Positions 26,985 through 33,393 of a stretch of 64,000 nucleotides of DNA are shown piece by piece. A program made the translations under genes and the position numbers. The notes below the pieces were generated by a model. That model saw only the letters and a program-made list of their open reading frames with translations. It searched no databases and was not told the DNA's origin. This DNA is from Bacillota bacterium (GTDB lineage: Bacteria; Bacillota; Clostridia; Peptostreptococcales; Anaerovoracaceae): assembly GCA_030536355.1 (NCBI GenBank), contig JAUNQD010000005.1, positions 40,638-104,637 of the forward strand, read 5' to 3'. How positions within the stretch are numbered: position 1 is the first letter of the stretch; every line of letters begins with the position of its first letter.

Positions 26985-27260
26985 CAAAAAAAACGCCGTC
27001 CTTATTCAAGGACAAGCGTCTGCCTGCGGTACCACCTTGTTTCACGCTAATATGCGTGCTCTCTGCAGAGTGCCATCACACTCTTCGCCCTTGACGTTGG
27101 CGTCACGTCTCAACTACTGAGCAATTCTTTGCATTGCCTTTCGCCTCGCCCTCAGAGGCCCATTATACTGAAACTGCATCTGCCCGGATCACACCGCCCC
27201 GGACTCTCTTGGAGATCGTCCCTCAGTTTTACTTCCTCGTCGTCGGTTTAAGTATTCATT
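26985..27260 (-). promoter_or_regulatory. T-box riboswitch, probable tRNA(Trp) specificity
   Basis: On the minus strand, Stem I has the AGTA-containing side (about 27229-27236) and paired AAACTG/CAGTTT (27224-27229 with 27171-27176). The likely specifier TGG is at 27160-27162 in the opposite side of the loop, the T-box AAGGTGGTACCGC is at 27026-27038, and the terminator is 26993-27019 followed by eight T. Uncharged tRNA(Trp) would favour the antiterminator and switch on trpB. The T-box and terminator are directly visible; the specifier comes from manual folding. Confidence 0.9.
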
Positions 27261-27269
27261 AATATATGT

Positions 27270-27298
27270 ATACTACCACTTTAGTGTGATGGTGTCAA
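27270..27298 (-). promoter_or_regulatory. Promoter of the trpB T-box leader
   Basis: TTGACA (27293-27298), a 17-bp spacer and TAGTAT (27270-27275) on the minus strand. The spacer holds the small inverted repeat CACT-TT-AGTG. Confidence 0.7.
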
Positions 27299-27351
27299 CA
27301 GTACTTGTTTTTAAGATGAAAATTTGGATTTCAGAAATACAATAAATGCAG

Positions 27352-27357
27352 TATAAT
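27352..27357 (+). promoter_or_regulatory. -10 element of the cyclophilin gene
   Basis: A perfect TATAAT lies 30 nt upstream of the chosen start at 27388; no good -35 is visible. Confidence 0.45.
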
Positions 27358-27387
27358 ATTGTTATCTTAATCAAAAGGAGATCAAAA

Positions 27388-28002
27388 ATGAAATTCAAAC
27401 ATGTTTTAATTGTTGTTATGATGCTTCTATTATTCACAGGCTGCGGCGGCAGTTCGGATACATCCGACACCTATACTCCGCCTGCTCTGGATACCGAAGC
27501 AACATATTATGCTGACATCGATATAGCTGATTATGGCGTGATCACAGTCAAGCTTGATCAGGAAGCAGCCCCTGTTACATGTGCCAACTTCGTTGAACTT
27601 GCCGAAAGCGGCTTCTATGATGGTCTTACTTTCCACCGTATCATGGCAGACTTCATGATGCAGGGCGGTGACCCGTCAGGAGATGGTACAGGTGGTTCTG
27701 ATAATAATATCGTTGGTGAGTTTTCTTCCAACGGATTTGAAAATGATCTTTCCCATAAGAGAGGCGTCATCTCCATGGCACGTGCACAGGATCCGAACAG
27801 CGCCAGCTCACAGTTCTTCATCTGCCATGCCGACAGCGATTTTCTCGATGGTGATTATGCGGCATTCGGTGTAGTTACAAGCGGTATCGAAGTTGTAGAT
27901 GCAGTTTGCAAGAAGGCTGAACCTACAGATAACAATGGTACTATTCCTTCAGATGCACAGCCTGTTATCAATTCTATAAAAGTAAGAATCGAACAAGACT
28001 AA
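27388..28002 (+). CDS. Peptidyl-prolyl cis-trans isomerase lipoprotein (cyclophilin)
   Basis: 204 aa. The ATG at 27388 has AAAGGAG 5' of it and opens a lipoprotein signal peptide with lipobox LFTGC (Cys about residue 18). The mature part is a cyclophilin domain: FHRIMADFMMQGGDP, SMARAQDPNSASSQFFIC and AFGVVTSGIEVVD. It should act as a foldase on the outer face of the membrane. It is monocistronic with a terminator, on the opposite strand to its neighbours. Confidence 0.95.
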   Translation: MKFKHVLIVVMMLLLFTGCGGSSDTSDTYTPPALDTEATYYADIDIADYGVITVKLDQEAAPVTCANFVELAESGFYDGLTFHRIMADFMMQGGDPSGDGTGGSDNNIVGEFSSNGFENDLSHKRGVISMARAQDPNSASSQFFICHADSDFLDGDYAAFGVVTSGIEVVDAVCKKAEPTDNNGTIPSDAQPVINSIKVRIEQD

Positions 28003-28033
28003 AAGTCGCTCGATCCTATCATCACTTAACAGA

Positions 28034-28066
28034 AAAACCCAAGAATGCAATGCACTCTTGGGTTTT
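28034..28066. terminator. Bidirectional terminator between the cyclophilin gene and gatB
   Basis: Stem AAAACCCAAGA (28034-28044) with its complement (28056-28066), with T-runs on both strands; serves both converging genes. Confidence 0.9.
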
Positions 28067-28100
28067 AATTTTTGTTTGAGTTTCTTTTTTAGAAAAGGCT

Positions 28101-29519
28101 TTAGCCCAGTTTCTTATCAAGCATTTCTCTGATCACTGCAGGGTCGCCGATGCCCTTCAGTTCTCTCATGCATGCACCGAACAGAGCCTGCTTAGCCTTG
28201 ACTTTACCGTTCCTGAAGTCTTCCAGTGCCTGAGTGTTTTCAGCCAATACCTTATCCATGATAGCTTCGATAGTAGCTGTATCGACCTTCTTGTCGAAGC
28301 CGTTTTCCTTAACATAAGCTTCAGGATCCACGTCTTCTTCCAGAACTGCTGTCAGAGTCTTTCTGCCGTTCATTCTGTTGATATCGCCGCTGTCTACCAT
28401 CTTGATGATAGCTGCCATCTTTTCGGCAGGGATATCGAGATCCTTGATCAGCTTGCCGTTCTTACGGAGAACGCCTGCGCATTCGGTGAGGATCCAGCCT
28501 ACTGCGCTCTTTGGCTCGCATCCCATCTCAACTACAGCGTCCAGCAATGTGCTTACGTTGTGGTTATCGATGATCATTTCGATTTCATTTTCTGAGATGC
28601 CTGCTGCTCTGTATTCATCTGCCTTTTCGTCGATGGCTGCAGGCATGTTAGCCTTGATCTCTTCGAACCATTCGTCATCAATGATGATAGGCATCAAGTT
28701 AGCATCAGGGAAGTAGCGGTAATCTGCTTCTGTTTCCTTGTTACGCATAGCGTATGTCTTCCCTGTCGCATCGTCAAAACGTCTTGTTTCCTGAACCAGG
28801 ACTTCAGTTTCGAATTCGATGGCATCCATATGTCTCTGAGCTTCATAACGGATGGCTCTTTCGATGGATTCGAATGAAGTCATGTTCTTGATCTCACTTC
28901 TTACGCCATATTCTTCGCTTCCTTCAGGACGCACCGAAATGTTGACGTCGCATCTCATAGTTCCCAGCTCGCAGTCTGAAATTCCGCCTGCACGGAACAT
29001 AGTCTTCAGCTTGTTTAGGTATACAACGACTTCTTCAGCACTTCTGAAGTCAGGCTGAGTAACGATCTCGATCAGAGGAACACTGGTACGGTTGAAGTCC
29101 ACATAGGAAGCCTTTCCTACATGGACCAGCTTACCTGCGTCTTCTTCCATATGGATCTGCTTGATACGGATATCCCTTTCACCTTCGGAAGTCTTGAGCT
29201 TAACAAGACCGTTGGTGCAGATCGGATGATTCAGCTGTGTGATCTGATATGCACATGGAAGGTCAGGGTAATAGTAATTCTTCTTATCAAATGTAGTATA
29301 TCTGCTGATCTCACAGTTGAGCAGCAGGCCTGCTGTTGCAGCCAGTTCTACTACGTGCTTGTTCATTACAGGCAGCATTCCCGGCATACCACTGCATGCA
29401 GGGCATACGCAGTCATTAGGTTCCTGTGAAGCTGAATGTCCGCCGCATGAACAGAATATCTTAGACTCAGTGTTGAGTTCTACATGTGTTTCAAGTCCGA
29501 TGACCAATTCATATTTCAT
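28101..29519 (-). CDS. gatB: Asp/Glu-tRNA amidotransferase subunit B
   Basis: 472 aa. It phosphorylates the side chain of Asp-tRNA(Asn) or Glu-tRNA(Gln) and transfers ammonia to it. The N-terminal start YELVIGLETHVEL, the zinc Cys set (CSC...CVCPACSGMPG), kinase residues in the cradle domain, and the C-terminal helical and YqeY-like tail are all present and full length. It lies 2 nt after gatA and is the last gene of the aspS::gatC-gatA-gatB operon. It looks fully active, in contrast with its GatA partner. Confidence 0.96.
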   Translation of the reverse strand: MKYELVIGLETHVELNTESKIFCSCGGHSASQEPNDCVCPACSGMPGMLPVMNKHVVELAATAGLLLNCEISRYTTFDKKNYYYPDLPCAYQITQLNHPICTNGLVKLKTSEGERDIRIKQIHMEEDAGKLVHVGKASYVDFNRTSVPLIEIVTQPDFRSAEEVVVYLNKLKTMFRAGGISDCELGTMRCDVNISVRPEGSEEYGVRSEIKNMTSFESIERAIRYEAQRHMDAIEFETEVLVQETRRFDDATGKTYAMRNKETEADYRYFPDANLMPIIIDDEWFEEIKANMPAAIDEKADEYRAAGISENEIEMIIDNHNVSTLLDAVVEMGCEPKSAVGWILTECAGVLRKNGKLIKDLDIPAEKMAAIIKMVDSGDINRMNGRKTLTAVLEEDVDPEAYVKENGFDKKVDTATIEAIMDKVLAENTQALEDFRNGKVKAKQALFGACMRELKGIGDPAVIREMLDKKLG

Positions 29520-29521
29520 GA

Positions 29522-30709
29522 TTATTCACCCTCCTTTTCAACGCATCCTGCAATACTTAACAATACGTTTTCATCAAACTGCTTACCCATCAGCTGTACT
29601 CCGCCGCTTACGAGAGCAGGAACACCTATCAGGTTAGCGATGCTTGTGAATACGCTTTCCTTAAATACAGTCTCAAATGCTTCGCTGATATCATATGCAG
29701 TATATGACATCTTGCTTGTTGCAGGCATAAGTGCTGCATCGTATTTTTCCATAAGTTCTGCGAATCTGTCTGCTACTACGCGTCTAACTTTCAGGCCTTT
29801 GCCGTAGCAGTCGTCATATCTGTGCTTTGATAAAACGTCTGAACCGTAGAGGATAACTGACTTAGTCAGGAAGTTGAATCCTTCTGTTCTTGTCTTAACA
29901 TACAGTTCGTCTATATTCTTGTATCCTGATGCACGGTGTCCGTACTTGACGCCGTCATAACGTGATACGTTGTTGCAAGTTTCTGCAGTCATGAGGATCT
30001 GCCATGTAGTGTTGGCTGCATCACAGATATCAAACGATACTTCTTCAACTTCCACTCCGAATTTCTTCAGAGCTTCTGCATAAGCCGCGATCTTAGCCTT
30101 CACTTCTTCGTCTGCCTTTTCTACCAGCTCTTTGATGATGCAAACGCGCTTGCCTGTTACAGTTTCATCTGCAGCGAAAGAGTACTCTTTCTTAAGGCTT
30201 GTTCCGTCTTTTTCATCATGGCCTGCGATCACGTTCATGATCTTAGCAACGCCCTCTGCGCCCTTTGCATAAACACCTACCTGCTCGCCTGAAGCTGCAC
30301 AAGAAATGATGCCGTGTCTTGATACTGTTCCGTAAGTCGGCTTCAGGAAGTCAACGCCTGAGATTGCCGCCGCACGTCTTGCCGCACCGTTCATATCTAC
30401 TGCGAGAGCAGCTTCTGCTGCGCCGTCTGCCACTGCTTCAGCAGCTGCGCCCTTGAGGTTTTCTTCTTTTTCTGCGTAGTATGAGAATTCACCTACCAGA
30501 TCCAGTCCGAACTCACCTACGTGAGTTTTACCTGAGATAACATAGCCTTCAGCTTCAAGTCTGTCGACTGCCTCTGCGCTGAATAATGGCTTGAAACCTT
30601 CTAATATGCGTGAACCTGCCGCTGCCTGTGCACCTTTCACAAGGAGTGTATCATCGACTGCGATAGTGCCCGCATCTGATAAATATTCTGCATAATATTT
30701 CATTGTCAT
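29522..30709 (-). CDS. gatA: GatA-like subunit with degenerate amidase site
   Basis: 395 aa against about 485 in normal GatA; roughly 70 N-terminal residues are missing. The scaffold is clearly GatA: FLKPTYGTVSRHGI, SRYDGVKYGHRA, YVKTRTEGF and KGLKVRRVVADRF are kept. The catalytic triad motifs are not: KDN reads VDDT near residue 18, the GGSSGGSAAA signature reads KGAAAEAVADGA near residue 85, and GSDTGGSIRQ reads AVDMNGAARRAA near residue 102. Lys, cis-Ser and nucleophilic Ser therefore all appear lost. The frame is intact and flanked by intact partners, so this is not a random pseudogene. It probably keeps only a structural role in GatCAB. Confidence 0.9.
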   Translation of the reverse strand: MTMKYYAEYLSDAGTIAVDDTLLVKGAQAAAGSRILEGFKPLFSAEAVDRLEAEGYVISGKTHVGEFGLDLVGEFSYYAEKEENLKGAAAEAVADGAAEAALAVDMNGAARRAAAISGVDFLKPTYGTVSRHGIISCAASGEQVGVYAKGAEGVAKIMNVIAGHDEKDGTSLKKEYSFAADETVTGKRVCIIKELVEKADEEVKAKIAAYAEALKKFGVEVEEVSFDICDAANTTWQILMTAETCNNVSRYDGVKYGHRASGYKNIDELYVKTRTEGFNFLTKSVILYGSDVLSKHRYDDCYGKGLKVRRVVADRFAELMEKYDAALMPATSKMSYTAYDISEAFETVFKESVFTSIANLIGVPALVSGGVQLMGKQFDENVLLSIAGCVEKEGE

Positions 30710-30716
30710 ACACCTC

Positions 30717-32792
30717 CTACTTTACTAATCTTGGCACCTGCCAGCTGTCTTCACTACGTTCAGGAGCGCCTTCAAGCAAAGCTTCTCTTGAGAAGTTCTG
30801 CTTACGTACGTCTTCACGAAGAACGTTAGTCATAGGCATAACGTATATCATTTCCTCAACGTCTTCTGTTGAGATATCCTTAAGTCCTTCTTCATGGGCC
30901 TTCATCATTTCGAAGATACCCTGCATCTGAGCTTCTTCTTCATCTGTCAGTGACAACTGGTTCAGCTGCTGTGCATTGGAGAAAGTAGCACGCTTCTCGC
31001 TGCGGGCTCTGCCGCCTGATGATGCTCCGCCTCTTGCTGCCAGCGCATTGCTGTTTCCTAAGAGATGAACATCTTCCAGCTGCTGGTTAGTTACTTCACT
31101 AGGAGCTCCCAGCATCAGATCCTGAGCATTACCGTTGAGAGGGAATGCTATGATCTCGAGGATCTTTTCATCGCCTGTCAGCAGCATTACTGTACGATCG
31201 ATCCCAGGTGCCATTCCTGCATGAGGAGGTGCACCGTACTGGAACGCTGTATAGAGGGCATTGAATCTGGTTTTCAGTTCTTCTTCTGAATATCCTGCGA
31301 TCTCGAACGCCTTCTTCATGATATCTATGTCATGGTTACGAACTGCACCTGATGCCAGCTCGATGCCGTTACAAACAAGGTCATACTGATAAGCCAGTAC
31401 TTCTGTAGGATCAGGTCCTTCCAGAGCTTCCATTCCGCCCTGAGGCATTGAGAATGGGTTATGTGTGAATATAGTATCGCCTGTTTCTTCGTCTACTTCG
31501 AACATAGGGAAGTCAACGATGAAGCAGAATTCAAAAGCATCGTCCTTGATCAGGTCAAGCTGGTTTTCTCCTGCCAGCCATGTACGGATGTGACCTGCCT
31601 TCTTTTCTGTATCGTCTTTCTTATCGTCACAGATGAAGAAGAGGGTTTCGCCTTCCTTGACACCTGTCAGCTCGATGACTTCTGCCTTCTTTGCATCGCT
31701 TAAGAACTTAGCGATAGGGCCTAAGAATTCGCCGTCTCTGAGAGTGATGTATCCGAGACCGCCGAGACCTACTTCTGCGGAAGTCGCAAACTTCAGTGAG
31801 TCTTCGAAGAACTTCTTGGACTTGCCCTGACAGTCTGCCACGATACCTCGGACAGGCTTGCCTCTGAATGCAGGGAATTCCACGTCTGCAAAGAACTCAG
31901 TAAGGTCGCATATGATCAATGGGTTTCTCAGGTCCGGCTTATCAGAACCGTATTTCATCATTGATTCTGCGTAAGTTATACGTCTGAAAGGCTTAGGAGT
32001 TATTCTCTTATCTGTAAATGCTGCGAATGTATCGTACATAACGTCTTCGCAAATGTCGAGAACTTCTTCCTGAGTAGCGAATGCCATTTCAAAGTCCAGC
32101 TGATAGAATTCGCCCGGAGATCTGTCTGCTCTGGCATCTTCATCTCTGAAGCAAGGTGCGATCTGATAGTATCTGTCAAAGCCTGATACCATCAGAAGCT
32201 GCTTGAACTGCTGAGGTGCCTGCGGCAGTGCGTAGAACTTGCCCGGATGCTTACGGCTCGGCACTAGGAAATCACGAGCGCCTTCAGGTGATGAAGCTGT
32301 CAGGATAGGAGTCTGCATATCGAGGAAGTTCTTTTCTTCCATCTTCTTTCTCATATATCCTATGATCTTCGATCTCATAACCAGCTTTTCGTGGTTTCTA
32401 GGGTTTCTCAAGTCGAGATATCTGTACTTGAGACGCAGTTCGTCCTTGCTCTGGTGTGAGTTCTTCACTTCGAACGGGATCATGTTGCGGCTCTTTCCCA
32501 GCACCTGCAGGGAGTCTGCAACCAACTCTACATAACCTGTATCTATCTTCTCATTTACTGTTTCCGGATCACGTTTTCTAACGATACCGCTTACGGAAAT
32601 AACAGTTTCACGATTGACATTCTTAAGCAATTCTTCGTCGTGTACTACTACCTGCGCCACGCCTGTATAGTCACGTAAGTCGATGAATTTAACTCCGCCG
32701 TGGTCACGAACTACATCTACCCAGCCTGCCAGCTGAACAGTTGAGTCGATGTGTTTGTCACAAATGTCATTGCAGAATTGTGTTCTATACAT
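30717..32792 (-). CDS. aspS: Aspartate--tRNA ligase fused to GatC
   Basis: 691 aa. Residues 1 to about 590 form a bacterial-type AspRS: OB anticodon domain (QLAGWVDVVRDHGGVKFIDLRD), class II motif 2 (FRDEDARADRSPGEFYQLDFEM), GAD insertion and motif 3 GMAPGIDRTVMLL. After a short Gly/Ser/Ala-Arg linker (about 591-608), residues 609-691 match GatC: LSLTDEEEAQMQGIF, TEDVEEMIYVMPMTNVLREDV and APERSEDSWQVPRLVK. The protein would charge tRNA with Asp and carry the GatC belt that joins GatA and GatB, forming a built-in transamidosome for Asn-tRNA(Asn). AGGAGG precedes the ATG. No separate gatC is present. Confidence 0.95.
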   Translation of the reverse strand: MYRTQFCNDICDKHIDSTVQLAGWVDVVRDHGGVKFIDLRDYTGVAQVVVHDEELLKNVNRETVISVSGIVRKRDPETVNEKIDTGYVELVADSLQVLGKSRNMIPFEVKNSHQSKDELRLKYRYLDLRNPRNHEKLVMRSKIIGYMRKKMEEKNFLDMQTPILTASSPEGARDFLVPSRKHPGKFYALPQAPQQFKQLLMVSGFDRYYQIAPCFRDEDARADRSPGEFYQLDFEMAFATQEEVLDICEDVMYDTFAAFTDKRITPKPFRRITYAESMMKYGSDKPDLRNPLIICDLTEFFADVEFPAFRGKPVRGIVADCQGKSKKFFEDSLKFATSAEVGLGGLGYITLRDGEFLGPIAKFLSDAKKAEVIELTGVKEGETLFFICDDKKDDTEKKAGHIRTWLAGENQLDLIKDDAFEFCFIVDFPMFEVDEETGDTIFTHNPFSMPQGGMEALEGPDPTEVLAYQYDLVCNGIELASGAVRNHDIDIMKKAFEIAGYSEEELKTRFNALYTAFQYGAPPHAGMAPGIDRTVMLLTGDEKILEIIAFPLNGNAQDLMLGAPSEVTNQQLEDVHLLGNSNALAARGGASSGGRARSEKRATFSNAQQLNQLSLTDEEEAQMQGIFEMMKAHEEGLKDISTEDVEEMIYVMPMTNVLREDVRKQNFSREALLEGAPERSEDSWQVPRLVK

Positions 32793-32799
32793 TTCTAAT

Positions 32800-33030
32800 T
32801 CCTCCTATTAAAAAACTCGTCTCAAGAAATATCTGGTATTCTTGGGACGAGTAAAATTTCTTTCACCCGCGGTGCCACCCGCATTGGTATACATTATATA
32901 TGATATACCCACTTTAAAATATTAAGCTGTTTTAACCCCGGAGTGTTCCCATACTTACTACTCGTCTCAGATGCGCTTTCAGTCCATGACGCATCCTCCC
33001 TGTCAGACTTTCCACAAAAGCAGAGTCTCC
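32800..33030 (-). promoter_or_regulatory. T-box riboswitch of the aspS::gatC-gatA-gatB operon
   Basis: On the minus strand the T-box GGGTGGCACCGCGGG (32866-32880) is followed by the terminator 32815-32852 with a T-run. Upstream is a compact Stem I region of about 90 nt with hairpins AGACT/AGTCT and GATGCG/CGCATC, and a hairpin GGGTATA.../TATACC just before the T-box. The specifier is not certain: AAC (Asn) in GGGAACAC and GAC (Asp) are both possible. A copy of GACGAGT in the Stem I region can also pair with the terminator arm ACTCGTC. Confidence 0.85.
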
Positions 33031-33036
33031 TGTTAT

Positions 33037-33065
33037 ATTTTATTCACAAAGGGTAGTCTTGTCAA
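33037..33065 (-). promoter_or_regulatory. Promoter of the aspS T-box leader
   Basis: TTGACA (33060-33065), a 17-bp spacer and TAAAAT (33037-33042) on the minus strand; transcription would begin about 33030. Confidence 0.85.
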
Positions 33066-33109
33066 TCAAAAGTGTTCCTACATTTTAAGTTTGTGCAAAA
33101 GATTTGATA

Positions 33110-33352
33110 TCATTCTTCTAGTATAGTTGCCACACCTGCTGTTTGCACTTTGAAAGGCTCGTCTGAACTCACATCTGTATTCTCTATTTGTGTTTTTAAT
33201 CCTTCCTGTTGTTCTTTTAATACCTCATCTTCTTTCCAATCCTTATAAAAGTAATAAGCGCATACAAATAAACTAACAGCACAAATTATGCTTATAAATA
33301 GCCAAACATATTTCTGTCCATACCGAAAAGAGGGCAGGTGCCACCTGCCCGT
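33110..33352 (-). pseudogene. Remnant of a sortase-like gene (N-terminal fragment)
   Basis: An open frame without a usable start codon reads a basic stretch, a membrane helix (YVWLFISIICAVSLFVCAYY), a charged helix and ends VATILEE-stop-YQI. This resembles the N-terminus of class B-like sortases, whose next residues are normally EYxxLYxxNxDxVGW; here a TGA interrupts that point and the catalytic domain is absent, cut off by the aspS promoter. It lies downstream of a VPKTG surface protein on the same strand, a natural partner for a sortase. The family call is inference from a short match. Confidence 0.45.
33332..33350 (-). terminator. Terminator-like palindrome after the surface protein gene
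   Basis: GGGCAGGTG (33332-33340) with its complement (33342-33350), followed by TCTTTTC on the minus strand. A second hairpin (AACAGT/ACTGTT, about 33365-33380) lies just before it. Confidence 0.7.
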
Positions 33353-33393
33353 CTTTTCTTAGCAACAGTTTTTCTACTGTTTTTATGTCTCAT

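Noticed and set aside
29522..30709. Simple pseudogene call for gatA
   Set aside because: The frame is full, scaffold motifs are preserved and partners are intact and tightly spaced, so purposeful loss of activity is more likely than decay.
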